From assembly GCF_003114855.1 (NCBI RefSeq), contig NZ_BFBB01000008.1, forward strand, positions 372,001 to 436,000: a stretch of 64,000 bases of DNA, read 5' to 3'. How positions within the stretch are numbered: position 1 is the first letter of the stretch; each line of letters starts with the position of its first letter. Positions 1 through 9,108 of this stretch are shown here, piece after piece. Position numbers and translations under genes: made by a program. This DNA comes from Leptospira ryugenii (GTDB lineage: Bacteria > Spirochaetota > Leptospiria > Leptospirales > Leptospiraceae). The notes under the pieces are model-generated. The model saw only the letters and a list, made by a program, of their open reading frames with translations, was not told the origin of the DNA and did no database searches.

Positions 1-2
1 CT

Positions 3-737
3 ATGTTCGATAACATCAAAATCATAAAGAAATACGATCCTGCTGCCAAGTCGATTCTTGAAATCATTTTGTGTTACCCAGGACTGCATGCGCTTTGGTT
101 GCATAAAGTCTCTCACATACTCTACCTTTGCAAGATACCGATTCTACCAAGAATGATCAATTATTTCACCCGTTTTCTCACTGGCATAGATATTCATCCT
201 GGAGCCCAAATAGAAAGTGGAGTGTTTATAGACCATGGAACTGGCGTAGTGATCGGAGAAACTTCCATTGTCGGTTCAGGCACACTTATTTTCCAAGGAG
301 TCACACTTGGCGGTACAGGTAAAGAATCTGGCAAAAGGCACCCTACGATTGGCAAGAATGTAGTCATTGGCGCAGGAGCAAAGGTATTAGGAAATATTCT
401 GATTGAAGATCACGTAAGAGTGGGTGCTGGCTCCGTGGTAATGCGCAATGTTCCAAAAGGATGCACGGTGGTCGGCATACCTGGGAAAGTTGTAAAAGCA
501 AGCGACCAAGCACTGATGGAAGAACAGATGTTAGACCATAACCAAATGCCAGACCCGATCGCAAAGGTATTTTCTGTGCTACTAGAGAAAGTCGAAACGC
601 AACAACACTTGATCAACCAACTCTTTGAAAAACAAAGAAAATGGGAGGAAAATCAATCCACTGCCCCAGACACTCCCAAAACAAAACCAGAGGATGAAAG
701 GATCATCCAAGAATTCATCCACGGAGATGGTATTTAA
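3..737 (+). CDS. cysE: Serine O-acetyltransferase
   Basis: Transfers an acetyl group from acetyl-CoA to L-serine, the first step of cysteine synthesis in the cytoplasm. The 244-residue protein has a short helical N-terminus (about 1-60) followed by left-handed beta-helix hexapeptide repeats (about 62-165). The two catalytic-region histidines of the family are present: H78 in IDHGTG and H113 in KRHPTI, with the VTLGGTGK motif between them. It resembles the short Bacillus-type CysE rather than the longer E. coli form. The tail after about residue 170 is charged and variable. The ATG lies at the window edge, so the upstream promoter is not visible. Its stop codon overlaps the stop of the convergent minus-strand gene by 4 bases. 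Confidence 0.95.
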   Translation: MFDNIKIIKKYDPAAKSILEIILCYPGLHALWLHKVSHILYLCKIPILPRMINYFTRFLTGIDIHPGAQIESGVFIDHGTGVVIGETSIVGSGTLIFQGVTLGGTGKESGKRHPTIGKNVVIGAGAKVLGNILIEDHVRVGAGSVVMRNVPKGCTVVGIPGKVVKASDQALMEEQMLDHNQMPDPIAKVFSVLLEKVETQQHLINQLFEKQRKWEENQSTAPDTPKTKPEDERIIQEFIHGDGI

Positions 738-1603
738 AGATCCTTAAGTAGTTCCAATCTCTTTTTTTCATATTCTTCCTGCGTAATCAATCCGTCCTCT
801 TTCAATTTTTCTAATGATTGAAATCGATCTCGGATATCCTTTTTAGGAAGGATGGTATTGGTTTCATCTTCATCAACAAATCGATAGAATGGCGGATTGG
901 ATATCAATTCTGTATCCTTTATGATCATGATTCTATCGTATTGAGAGAGTTTATCTCCTTTTTGTTCCACATAGAAACTCATTGGGATTTGGTTGATTTT
1001 GATTTTAAGTAACTCTTTATTGCTTGGAAACACTTTCGGAATTTTATAAAGGGTCCAATCTTCAAAATTGTATTGAGATGGAAAAGTAATATTCTGGTTG
1101 ATATCAGGTAAAACAAAGATAAAACCATTATTAGTTTTTAAGATGATCAAACTTGTTCGCAATATTTTAGTTAAAGGCGAAAGCGGATCTTCCTTTTTGT
1201 ATAGAACAAGTAGACCTTCAGAAGGAATCCCTAACTTTGCTTCTCGCAAGAGAGAATCGATTTCTTTTATGACAGTATTGGAAAACAGAGCCTCCCAATT
1301 ATCTGATGAAAATATACTCTTCTTGATTTGAATCATTGGAAGTGTATCATATACGTTCGGGTACTCATCTAAGGAGACCAATGATTTTTGGATGTTTGTG
1401 GGTAGAATGTTTGCAAGTTGTGATTTTTTGATTGTAAAGATTGCAAGATCGGATGCTGCAACAACTAAAGTTTGGTCTTTCTGAAAGCTAGTTCCGGTAG
1501 TACAGGAATCAGAAAAAAGGCCGATACTTACAAAGAAGGTAATTTGGATCGGAAATGAATAAATCCTGGATATTCGCTGCCCTTTTCTTAACAATCTTTC
1601 CAA
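734..1603 (-). CDS. Hypothetical exported protein or lipoprotein with C-terminal SHOCT-like motif
   Basis: No function recognised. The last 30 or so residues (LEKLKEDGLITQEEYEKKR) match the short SHOCT motif often found at the C-terminus of bacterial proteins and thought to aid oligomerisation. Near the N-terminus a hydrophobic stretch ends in LFSDSC, a plausible but loose leptospiral lipobox. The frame is open back to 1636 but holds no ATG there; candidate starts are TTG at 1636, 1603 and 1594 and GTG at 1621. I chose the TTG at 1603 because AGAGAG sits about 6 bases upstream. With any of these starts the 5' end overlaps the divergent gene that starts at 1555. Confidence 0.6.
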   Translation of the reverse strand: MERLLRKGQRISRIYSFPIQITFFVSIGLFSDSCTTGTSFQKDQTLVVAASDLAIFTIKKSQLANILPTNIQKSLVSLDEYPNVYDTLPMIQIKKSIFSSDNWEALFSNTVIKEIDSLLREAKLGIPSEGLLVLYKKEDPLSPLTKILRTSLIILKTNNGFIFVLPDINQNITFPSQYNFEDWTLYKIPKVFPSNKELLKIKINQIPMSFYVEQKGDKLSQYDRIMIIKDTELISNPPFYRFVDEDETNTILPKKDIRDRFQSLEKLKEDGLITQEEYEKKRLELLKDL

Positions 1604-2061
1604 AGGTTTCTCTCTACTCACAATCAAGATTACCAAACTTTTCTTTGGAAGATCAATATCAAAAATCCATCCAATCCAAAAATCTAAAGAACCAAACCGT
1701 TGTTCTCATGGGCTGCGAAAAAGAAGATATAGAACTTTGCAGGAAAATTGGAAGGAAGATCTATTGGAAATTACAAAATTTACTCTGGAAAGACAGCCAA
1801 AGGGTACATTTTATTGCTTATCTGAACCTAACCGATTCCAATTCAATGATAGAACGTTATATCCTAGAATCGCGTGAGAAACAATTCGAACCTATCTATT
1901 TCGATCGAAAAGGTGAACTCAAAGAGGGACTAAAAAAGGATTTTGTTTTTTTCCGCATATTTGGAAAAAAGGGAGATATATTAAACGCAGAGCATTTCAA
2001 ATCCATTGAAAATGAAAGCATACAATCAATTTATAAAATTCTTAAGAGTGATATTCAATAA
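1555..2061 (+). CDS. Exported thioredoxin-fold-like protein
   Basis: A 168-residue protein with a signal peptide (hydrophobic residues about 4-20, probable cleavage after SLYSQ). The segment NFSLEDQYQKSI...LKNQTVVLMGC resembles the start of AhpC/TSA-type redoxin domains (F-L-D-Q-x-G-K, then a strand reading VVL). The CxxC of true thioredoxins is absent; single cysteines occur near residues 54 and 62. It may therefore be a structural relative rather than an active oxidoreductase. It is followed, with about 50 bases of overlap, by a lipoprotein gene, so the two are probably co-translated. Assignment to the thioredoxin fold is inference from a short motif. Confidence 0.6.
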   Translation: MNKSWIFAALFLTIFPKVSLYSQSRLPNFSLEDQYQKSIQSKNLKNQTVVLMGCEKEDIELCRKIGRKIYWKLQNLLWKDSQRVHFIAYLNLTDSNSMIERYILESREKQFEPIYFDRKGELKEGLKKDFVFFRIFGKKGDILNAEHFKSIENESIQSIYKILKSDIQ

Positions 2062-3247
2062 TTTCTCAGGAATTTTCCTCCTTTTTCTATCTCTCTCTTG
2101 CATTAAGCCTCAAAAGACACACTATTCTTTTTGGAAAGATTATTATAATCTCCAAGTGGAAATTAGGAAATTAGATTCCAATCTATCCTATTCCAAAGTC
2201 TTATCGGGAAATTATGCAAAGGATGATTTTGCAAAATTACAAAAGAATGAAACTGCGGTATCCTTTCTTTCTTTAGCAGGTGATAGAAAGTTAGGGCAAT
2301 GGAACTTAGAATGGTATCCAGATACTTCGAAGCAACATGATTATCTTTTTTTACAAACCTTTGAACAAAAAGAGTGGAAAGGAAATCAAATACTCCTAGT
2401 CGACAGAAATATAAAATCCAATTGGAATGGATTCTATCCAAAGGATTTTTTTCTATGGTTAGATTCTTTTATAAGCCTTGTTCAAAAGGAGGAAAAAATA
2501 GAAAATATTTATACATTGTCGCCGAGTATTGAGTTTCTCTGCCAAACTTTTGAATGCTATTTTGCTACAAATGAAGGTTACTCTGAATTGGAATTTCAAT
2601 TCACAGAAAAGACAAAGTCAAGATTTCCAGATTTTTACCAAAGGTTTGCAAATCGTTTGGAAAAATCTAAATTTAAATTAAAAATCACTATCGATAAACA
2701 CCAAAATGATACTTTGGAAATTTTTAACTCACCAAAATCTATCATCTTTCATTTTCCAAAAAATACCGATGCAAATTTCAAACAGCCAAAGCATATTCAC
2801 TTTGAATTTGATATCAAAATCAATGCTTATGGAGTTCAATATGACATCAAAGGTCTTCAATACGAATTATCAGTGAAACTAGATAAAAATATCGATCAGT
2901 TGTATGGAAAATTTACTAAATACAAAGAACGTAAATTACAGGGTAATTTTTTATATTTCATTCCAACTGGGATTATTGATTTTTTCATACCAGGCAATTT
3001 GGATGAGTATTTAGGTCAGTCTTTACATTTGCTTGTATATGGGTCCTCCGGGAAAGGAGGTTCACATCTATCTGCAGTATATGAGAAAAAAGGGAATCTC
3101 CAGGTGAATCAAATTAGTTCTCACACTGAAATTATGTTTTCCAAATTTTCTTTATTTGGTGCTGACACAAACAAAGTGGTAAGACCAGAAAATGATTTTT
3201 TCCTACAATGGGAAAATACTCTTCTATTAGATTTGAATCGTCATTGA
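2012..3247 (+). CDS. Putative lipoprotein, conserved hypothetical
   Basis: About 411 residues. The N-terminus has positively charged residues, a hydrophobic core and the lipobox LSLSC, so it is probably lipid-anchored after signal peptidase II cleavage. No catalytic motif recognised; the remainder alternates beta-like hydrophobic and charged stretches. A TTG lies at 2006, but the ATG at 2012 gives a better signal peptide. The start is inside the preceding gene (50-base overlap in another frame) and no clear ribosome-binding site is visible, suggesting translational coupling. Its end overlaps the convergent trpG stop by 7 bases. Confidence 0.65.
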   Translation: MKAYNQFIKFLRVIFNNFSGIFLLFLSLSCIKPQKTHYSFWKDYYNLQVEIRKLDSNLSYSKVLSGNYAKDDFAKLQKNETAVSFLSLAGDRKLGQWNLEWYPDTSKQHDYLFLQTFEQKEWKGNQILLVDRNIKSNWNGFYPKDFFLWLDSFISLVQKEEKIENIYTLSPSIEFLCQTFECYFATNEGYSELEFQFTEKTKSRFPDFYQRFANRLEKSKFKLKITIDKHQNDTLEIFNSPKSIIFHFPKNTDANFKQPKHIHFEFDIKINAYGVQYDIKGLQYELSVKLDKNIDQLYGKFTKYKERKLQGNFLYFIPTGIIDFFIPGNLDEYLGQSLHLLVYGSSGKGGSHLSAVYEKKGNLQVNQISSHTEIMFSKFSLFGADTNKVVRPENDFFLQWENTLLLDLNRH

Positions 3248-3852
3248 TCTAAAAGAAAGTTTTGTAAAAGAATTTTCCCTTCTTCTGAACCGAAGGACTC
3301 GGGATGAAATTGGACACCTTCAATGTTAAGACGAGTGTGCCTCAATCCCATAATTTCCCCTTTTCCCTCTTCTCCCATCACTCTTGCCGTTATTGTTAGC
3401 TCTGAAGGCAATGAAGATTCCTCGGCAATTAAGGAGTGATATCGCATGATTTCAATACCTTGTGTTAGGTTAGCAAATACACCTTTTCCATCATGTTCAA
3501 TTTTTGACAACTTTCCATGCATTGGTATCTTTGCACGTACAACTTGTCCGCCAAAAGTAGTTGCCATTCCTTGCATACCCAAACAAATACCTAGAATTTT
3601 TGTCTTGTTACCCAATTGTTTTAAGATTGCATCGGATACACCAAAATAAGCAGGATCTGCTGGATGACCTGGACCAGGAGAAATTACAATTCTATTATAG
3701 TTTCGCTTTTCAATATCGGAAAAAGAAAGTTCATCATTTCGAACGACATCGAGTTGAAAAGAAATTTCAGAATCTTCTAATATTTCACCCATATATTGAT
3801 ACAAATTGTACGTAAAAGAATCATAGTTATCCAACAATAAAACTCTCATCAT
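3241..3852 (-). CDS. trpG: Anthranilate synthase glutamine amidotransferase component (TrpG/PabA)
   Basis: A 203-residue class I glutamine amidotransferase that releases ammonia from glutamine for the TrpE subunit. Visible hallmarks are LLLDNYDSFTYNL at the N-terminus, the oxyanion SPGPGHP, the nucleophile C90 in GICLGMQ, and the His-Glu pair in GVQFHPES (about H183 and E185). The ATG directly follows the trpE stop codon (TAA then ATG), so the two are translated as a pair. Bacteria with a single such subunit often share it with aminodeoxychorismate synthase, so a role in folate synthesis is also possible. The trpG name follows the TrpE features of its partner. Confidence 0.9.
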   Translation of the reverse strand: MMRVLLLDNYDSFTYNLYQYMGEILEDSEISFQLDVVRNDELSFSDIEKRNYNRIVISPGPGHPADPAYFGVSDAILKQLGNKTKILGICLGMQGMATTFGGQVVRAKIPMHGKLSKIEHDGKGVFANLTQGIEIMRYHSLIAEESSLPSELTITARVMGEEGKGEIMGLRHTRLNIEGVQFHPESFGSEEGKILLQNFLLDQ

Positions 3853-5229
3853 TTAAGTACCTTTTTTATGCAATTCGAGTGCCTTTTTTACGGAAGCCAT
3901 CTTGTTTAAAATTTCCTGATATTCACTTTCGGCAACAGAGTCATAGACTATGCCTCCCGAGGCTCGAAGAAAGCCCCGATTTCCATTTACAAAAAAACTT
4001 CTGATGGGAATGGCAAATGTACAATCTCCATTTAAACCAAATGTTCCAACGGCTCCACCATATGGACCTCTAGGAGATTTTTCGATCCGTTCAATGATTT
4101 TCATGGATTCGATTTTTGGTGCTCCCGAAAGAGTCCCCGCTGGAAAAGACGCAGCCAAACCAGAGAACATATCCTCTTTGGATTTTAAAATACCTACGAC
4201 TTCACTTGAAATATGTTGTACGTGGCTAAAACGTTTAATGTCGAATCTTCGCCTAACTTTAACGGTTCCAAATTTTGCCACGCGACCGATATCATTTCTA
4301 TGTAAGTCGATTAGCATATTATGCTCAGCGATTTCTTTGGGATCGGTGAGTAATTGTTTTGCTAATTTTGTATCCTCATCTGCATCTTTGCCTCTTCGGA
4401 TCGTTCCTGCCAAAGGAAAGGACTCCATTTCTCCCTGACGGAGACGGAATAAAAGTTCTGGGCTCGCACCTAGGATGACTCTTTCTCCATTTTTTACATA
4501 GAACATATGTGGAGATGGATTGATTTTTCGTAGTGTTTCATAAATAGCCAATGGATTTCCAGATACTGTATATTGTTCTTCAAATCCAATTTGGCATTGA
4601 AAAGTATTGCCTGCCTTCACTTCTTCTAATGTTTCATTGACCATCGATTTGTGAGTTTCGGAGTCCAAACCTGCATGACTCAAAGATATGGAAACTGTTG
4701 GTGGTTTTACATTTGTGAGGGATTCTTTGAGTAGATTTTCTATGAGTCCAGAACGATCATCTGCATTTGTAAAATAAATGAGCTCATCTGTGAATTTATC
4801 ATAGATCAAACCATCCAAATAAAGTCCGAATTCCATGGCAGGAAAATCGGGATGGCTCTTAATGCTCAGGCTTGGTTCAAAAAACTCCATAGAGTTATAG
4901 CCTAAATAACCTACCAATCCTCCCGCATAACTTATGCTTAATGAATCATAATCTAGGATATCTCTTAGGGATTCATATGGATTCTTTACGGAATATTCTT
5001 TTCCGTCGATGATGAGAGTATTTTTGGTTCCTTGTATGATATGTGACGGGTCAAATCCGATTACGGAATATCTAGAGTCATACTGGTTCTCTCCGGCGGA
5101 TTCTAGTAAAAAACAAACAGAGAATTTTGATTCAAAAATGCGAAATATTTCCCAGAATTCTATAGAAGAAGGCAAAGGAACACTGGTATAAGTTGGTTTT
5201 TTAGGAATTTTAAACTTTGGTAATGTCAT
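3853..5229 (-). CDS. trpE: Anthranilate synthase component I
   Basis: A 458-residue chorismate-utilising enzyme that makes anthranilate for tryptophan synthesis. The N-terminal domain has LLES at residues 41-44, the tryptophan feedback motif of TrpE proteins. The C-terminal chorismate domain shows FPLAGTIRRG, HNMLIDLHRNDIGRV, FPAGTLSGAPK and GPYGGAVG. The alanine in LAGT is the residue typical of anthranilate synthase; PabB proteins usually have lysine there, which argues for TrpE. It is the first gene of a trpE-trpG pair. The start codon is embedded in a perfect inverted repeat (5224-5266), listed separately, which may regulate translation. Confidence 0.92.
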   Translation of the reverse strand: MTLPKFKIPKKPTYTSVPLPSSIEFWEIFRIFESKFSVCFLLESAGENQYDSRYSVIGFDPSHIIQGTKNTLIIDGKEYSVKNPYESLRDILDYDSLSISYAGGLVGYLGYNSMEFFEPSLSIKSHPDFPAMEFGLYLDGLIYDKFTDELIYFTNADDRSGLIENLLKESLTNVKPPTVSISLSHAGLDSETHKSMVNETLEEVKAGNTFQCQIGFEEQYTVSGNPLAIYETLRKINPSPHMFYVKNGERVILGASPELLFRLRQGEMESFPLAGTIRRGKDADEDTKLAKQLLTDPKEIAEHNMLIDLHRNDIGRVAKFGTVKVRRRFDIKRFSHVQHISSEVVGILKSKEDMFSGLAASFPAGTLSGAPKIESMKIIERIEKSPRGPYGGAVGTFGLNGDCTFAIPIRSFFVNGNRGFLRASGGIVYDSVAESEYQEILNKMASVKKALELHKKGT

Positions 5230-5266
5230 TTTGGTTCAAAATCTGCCTTCCATGACCAAAATGACA
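5224..5266 (-). promoter_or_regulatory. Inverted repeat enclosing the trpE start codon
   Basis: TGTCATTTTGGT at 5224-5235 and its exact complement ACCAAAATGACA at 5255-5266 form a 12-bp perfect inverted repeat with a 19-base loop. In trpE mRNA the AUG (5229-5227) sits in the 3' arm and a GGAAGG sequence lies in the loop. It could be a start-codon-occluding hairpin or a dyad operator; the sequence does not decide which. There is no leader peptide rich in Trp codons and no U-tract, so it is not a classical attenuator. Confidence 0.6.
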
Positions 5267-5300
5267 GTCGCTTGACTAAGATAAATCAAAAACAAAAAAT

Positions 5301-6146
5301 TTAGTTTCGACTGACACTAGCCCGAACAGTTTTTAAAAGGTTCAAAATTTCATTGTGTATGATTCCATTGGAGGCTACAAGCTCAGGTAAACCTACATAA
5401 TAGTGCTTACCACTAAGATCTGTTAATTTACCGCCAGCTTCTGATAAAATTATGGAAATGGCCGAAACATCCCAATGTTTCACATTCTTCTCCCAAATCG
5501 CATCCATAAGTCCTTCCGCTATCCAGCAAGCATCCAGGATAAAGGATCCAGTCCTACGAAAGGATCTAGCGTACGTTAAGAACCCTGAAAGGTCTGCCAT
5601 GATCTCTTGGATCATATGCGCACGTTTTGTCGGCAAATTTGGGCTAAAGATAGCGCGATTCAATTCGGAGATACTTGAGGTAAAGATCGTTTCACCATTT
5701 TTCTGCGCACCTTCTCCCAAAACGGCTGAATAGACAGAATCTTGTGCAGGAACCAATACTACCCCACCTACTGGGGTCTCTCTATGTTCAAGGCCGAAAG
5801 AGATTGCATAGAGAGGTAGACCTCTCACAAAGTTCATAGATCCATCGACTGGATCCAATACCCAACGGAAGTCGTTTTGGGAATCGATGCTCTCCCTGTC
5901 TTCACAGATAATACCATCCTTGGGAAATGCTTTTTGTAAAAACTTGATAAAGATATCACCTAAAACTCGGTCAGCCGCGTGTATACGCTCCAATTCATCC
6001 GCATCAGTTTTGGATCGGATTCCTGACATTTCCTTTTGGATACGTTTCGCTTCCAAAATAATACCAGTTGCATTCGCCTTAATAAACTCTATCCGTTTTA
6101 GAGTTTCATCAAGAGGGAAATTGATTGTCGGTGAGGAGATACTCAT
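5301..6146 (-). CDS. Inositol monophosphatase family protein
   Basis: A 281-residue Mg2+-dependent phosphatase of the IMPase/FBPase/CysQ superfamily. Metal-binding motifs are visible: ICEDRES (about 80-86), the core WVLDPVDGSMNF (about 95-106) and WDVSAISIILSEAGG near the C-terminus. The substrate could be inositol phosphate, histidinol phosphate or PAP; the sequence does not decide. The frame is open to 6197, but the ATG at 6146 has AAGGGA 5 bases upstream and follows the stop of the preceding gene by 9 bases, so I prefer it. It is downstream of the GH42 gene and a hypothetical gene on the same strand, probably one operon. Confidence 0.85.
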   Translation of the reverse strand: MSISSPTINFPLDETLKRIEFIKANATGIILEAKRIQKEMSGIRSKTDADELERIHAADRVLGDIFIKFLQKAFPKDGIICEDRESIDSQNDFRWVLDPVDGSMNFVRGLPLYAISFGLEHRETPVGGVVLVPAQDSVYSAVLGEGAQKNGETIFTSSISELNRAIFSPNLPTKRAHMIQEIMADLSGFLTYARSFRRTGSFILDACWIAEGLMDAIWEKNVKHWDVSAISIILSEAGGKLTDLSGKHYYVGLPELVASNGIIHNEILNLLKTVRASVSRN

Positions 6147-6154
6147 GGATTCCC

Positions 6155-7054
6155 TTATTCCGTTAGAGATACAAAATCGGTAAAGTGGATTTTCCATCTT
6201 ACATTTCCGGAACGCGAAGAGAGCCTAGTCGTTTCATGTGCAAATAGATATTTATGAAAGGCGTTGACTACCTTTTCATCTACTCCCTCTTGGCCCGGGT
6301 CCAAGATTGAATAATAGGAACGAAATTCGCGAATGATTTTTGAAAGAGAAGGCTTTAGAAAACGCAAAGATAGCGCGAGGTAGTCAATGCCAACCGGACT
6401 AAAGACACGGCCCATTGGCCAAATTTCAGAAGTGATTCCAAGTTCTACTCGAATTTTGGCCTCCAAATCGCTAAAATCCAACTCATCAAAGATTTCCGCA
6501 AATCGTTGTGGTTTTGAATCAGCAGAACGATCAGCCTCCATTCGGAAGACTCCACCTCGAAAACGATGAGAATTGAAATCTTCTACATAATCACTATTGA
6601 TCAGTATTGACTCTACGGGGAAAATCTTTGCATTAAAATAGATGCGGTCAGTCTCGAAACTAGGCGCTTGGTTTTGTTGGGCAGGCTTTTTGATCTCATT
6701 AGGTAAAGCTCCACCTAAGTATTGCATGTCGGTTGAGAAAATATAGATAAATTGTTTGTTCGCAAACATAATTGGCCTTGCGAAAAATAACTTTCCTGTT
6801 TCCTTTTTTGGCCTTGGCTCTGGAAGTAAACTCGTACCTTCGATGGCCTCGGGGATATAATGGCTCAAAATTTCGATAAACTGATGTACAGCGGACATTT
6901 CCGGACGATTCAAAGACGAAGAAGGAACTGTAAATGTCTCCGTAAATTGAATGTAAGGTGAGTGTAAATTGTCTACATAAATTTCCCCATCCTTATTCTT
7001 ACCGTCCAAGTCAGAGAGTTTTTTATTGATTTGTAGAAATTCTTTCGGAATCAT
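6155..7054 (-). CDS. Conserved hypothetical protein
   Basis: A 299-residue protein with no signal peptide, no membrane span and no motif that I recognise. It is probably a soluble cytoplasmic protein. Its ATG overlaps the stop of the upstream GH42 gene by 4 bases (ATGA), and the following IMPase-family gene starts 9 bases after its stop, so the three are likely co-transcribed. A role linked to carbohydrate handling would be inference from context only. Confidence 0.7.
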   Translation of the reverse strand: MIPKEFLQINKKLSDLDGKNKDGEIYVDNLHSPYIQFTETFTVPSSSLNRPEMSAVHQFIEILSHYIPEAIEGTSLLPEPRPKKETGKLFFARPIMFANKQFIYIFSTDMQYLGGALPNEIKKPAQQNQAPSFETDRIYFNAKIFPVESILINSDYVEDFNSHRFRGGVFRMEADRSADSKPQRFAEIFDELDFSDLEAKIRVELGITSEIWPMGRVFSPVGIDYLALSLRFLKPSLSKIIREFRSYYSILDPGQEGVDEKVVNAFHKYLFAHETTRLSSRSGNVRWKIHFTDFVSLTE

Positions 7055-9033
7055 CGTTTCTCTATTTTTTTGATCCTATATTCAAAAGGTTTTAGACCAG
7101 GAAAGGGAAACCAAGTTCTCTTCATCGAGTGGTTCATGGTAATTTGGTAATCAAAGCGTTTTCCCTGCCTTGTCTGTCTTTCCACAGACCGACCCAAAAA
7201 TGAAAAGGGAACTTTTGCATCTTTTAAAATTCTTCGGTATAACAAGATAAAACTCTCCGGACTTAGAGAAGTTCCTATATAATAGACCTTTCCCTTTCCA
7301 AATTGATTGGCACAGATTGCTGGAGTACCTTTGTAAAATTTTTTCGCATCGGAATATGTTGCAATTACCTTTGCTGTCTTTGGCTCCAACAATTCACAAA
7401 ATTTATTTCCTTTCATAGGAAACAATCCCATTCTCAATTTAACTTTGTTATTGCCAATAGCCTCAAATTGATGTACCTCCAGTCCAGCTAATTCACGAAA
7501 TACTCCTGGAACTGGTTCCTCAACCATCCAATGTTCTTTGTCTTTGATCCCAGCGCGGTAACCTAAAACAAGGATGCCTCCGTTTCGGACATAGGCCTTT
7601 ATTCTCTCTACTTGCTCCTCTTCAAACATCGTATATAGCGGCAAGCTAATGACTTTGTATTGGGATAAATCTGCATCAGTCCGTATAGGCAAGGAATGAG
7701 TGTTTACATTGAGTAGATTGGATGCGGCAAACCAAGTTGCGTATTCGATATCGTAGCCTACTTTTGCAAAGGGAACGGGTTCGAATTTTAATCCATCGGA
7801 TAGAGGTTGGTGTTTGTAATTGCGAACATTTTCGATGTCGTGTAAAATCGCGACAGGCGCAGGAAAGGGAACTCCAGCCACATCCTCTGCAAATTCTCTG
7901 ATTTCTTGTATCGTTTTCTTTAATTCAAAAAATTTCTTTGTCTTATGTTTTCCATGGTCAAGAATTCCGTAACAAAGTTGTTCTTGTCCAAACCTTGCTG
8001 TCCGATACCGAAAGAAATATACCTGGTCTGCTCCTTGTACCACAGCTTGGGTTAACCATAAGCCAATCTGCCCTGGTGGTGGAAGGTAGCCCAAAGTATC
8101 ATGGCCTTGAACGCCTGAAAACTGTTCCATCACAGTAAAGGATTTGTTTTTTAAACCGCGCGCATACTGGAGTGTCGAGGTAACCAAAGGGTGTGGGTAA
8201 GGTTCGAGTTGGTTTCCCCAAACAGGATAATTGTCCCAAGACACAAAATCCAATTTCTGGAATAATTTATGCATATCAGTCACGGCTAAAAAAGGAGAAG
8301 GAAACAAATTGGTAGTGATGGGCGATTTTGAATATTGTTTCAATATATCCGCTTGCATATGGATGTAGGAGATCAATTCATCCGATTGGAATCTAAAATA
8401 GTCTTGGATCATAGCCGGGTTGAAATTGCTAGCTAGGTGATTTCCAGGGATTGGGATTTGATTCCAATGGGAATACATAATCCCCCAGAATACGGACCCC
8501 CAACTCTTGTTAAGCGAGTCTAATGTCTTATATTTTTGTTTTAACCAAATTCTGAAATTCTTTTCAGCAAGGAGAGAGTAATCTTGGTCTGATCCTTCAT
8601 GACCAGGTTCATTGTCGATCTGCCAGGCCAAAAGAGAAGGATGCTTTCCATAGTGTTTAGCCATGGCACTCACAATCCGTTCACTTGCCTTTCTGTATGC
8701 GGGGGAAGAAAAAGATGCCTGGCGTCTCGTTCCAATAATCCTCCGAATCCCGGATTTGGAAACTTGGACAATTTCAGGGTATTTCTCAAACAACCAAGGC
8801 GGGAAGGTAGCGGTGGGGGTCCCTAATATAAAAGTCATCTTCCGACTTTCAATTTTTTTTATGATACGATCAAAAAACCGGAAATCAAATTTACCTTCTT
8901 TGGGTTCCATCAATGCCCAAGCAAATTCAGCAAGGCGCACTGAACTTAAACCCATCTCTTGCATGAGATCCAAATCCTCGTCCCAATCCTTTTCGGTCCA
9001 TTGTTCTGGATAATAATCTACACCAAAGATCAT
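7051..9033 (-). CDS. Beta-galactosidase, glycoside hydrolase family 42
   Basis: A 660-residue GH42 enzyme of usual family length. It opens with the family signature FGVDYYPEQW followed by EMGLSSVRLAEFAWALMEP. The acid/base glutamate is E142 in QIDNEPG and the nucleophile is probably E303 in VMEQFSG, giving a retaining TIM-barrel hydrolase, followed by a trimerisation domain and a small C-terminal beta domain. No signal peptide is present, so it acts in the cytoplasm on imported beta-galactosides. It is the first gene of a three-gene unit. Known leptospires rely mainly on fatty acids for carbon, so the physiological substrate is unclear. Confidence 0.92.
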   Translation of the reverse strand: MIFGVDYYPEQWTEKDWDEDLDLMQEMGLSSVRLAEFAWALMEPKEGKFDFRFFDRIIKKIESRKMTFILGTPTATFPPWLFEKYPEIVQVSKSGIRRIIGTRRQASFSSPAYRKASERIVSAMAKHYGKHPSLLAWQIDNEPGHEGSDQDYSLLAEKNFRIWLKQKYKTLDSLNKSWGSVFWGIMYSHWNQIPIPGNHLASNFNPAMIQDYFRFQSDELISYIHMQADILKQYSKSPITTNLFPSPFLAVTDMHKLFQKLDFVSWDNYPVWGNQLEPYPHPLVTSTLQYARGLKNKSFTVMEQFSGVQGHDTLGYLPPPGQIGLWLTQAVVQGADQVYFFRYRTARFGQEQLCYGILDHGKHKTKKFFELKKTIQEIREFAEDVAGVPFPAPVAILHDIENVRNYKHQPLSDGLKFEPVPFAKVGYDIEYATWFAASNLLNVNTHSLPIRTDADLSQYKVISLPLYTMFEEEQVERIKAYVRNGGILVLGYRAGIKDKEHWMVEEPVPGVFRELAGLEVHQFEAIGNNKVKLRMGLFPMKGNKFCELLEPKTAKVIATYSDAKKFYKGTPAICANQFGKGKVYYIGTSLSPESFILLYRRILKDAKVPFSFLGRSVERQTRQGKRFDYQITMNHSMKRTWFPFPGLKPFEYRIKKIEKR

Positions 9034-9108
9034 AAATTTCCTTTTTACGATTGCCTAATCGAACTTCCAGGTCAGATTGCTTATGAAAACCTTTGTTTCA
9101 ATCAAATA

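Noticed and set aside
3950..4438. Plus-strand open frame of 162 codons inside trpE
   Set aside because: Antisense to conserved chorismate-enzyme motifs; no start signal and no recognisable protein features.
5230..5300. Classical trp attenuator in the trpE leader
   Set aside because: No Trp-rich leader peptide and no terminator U-tract after the inverted repeat.
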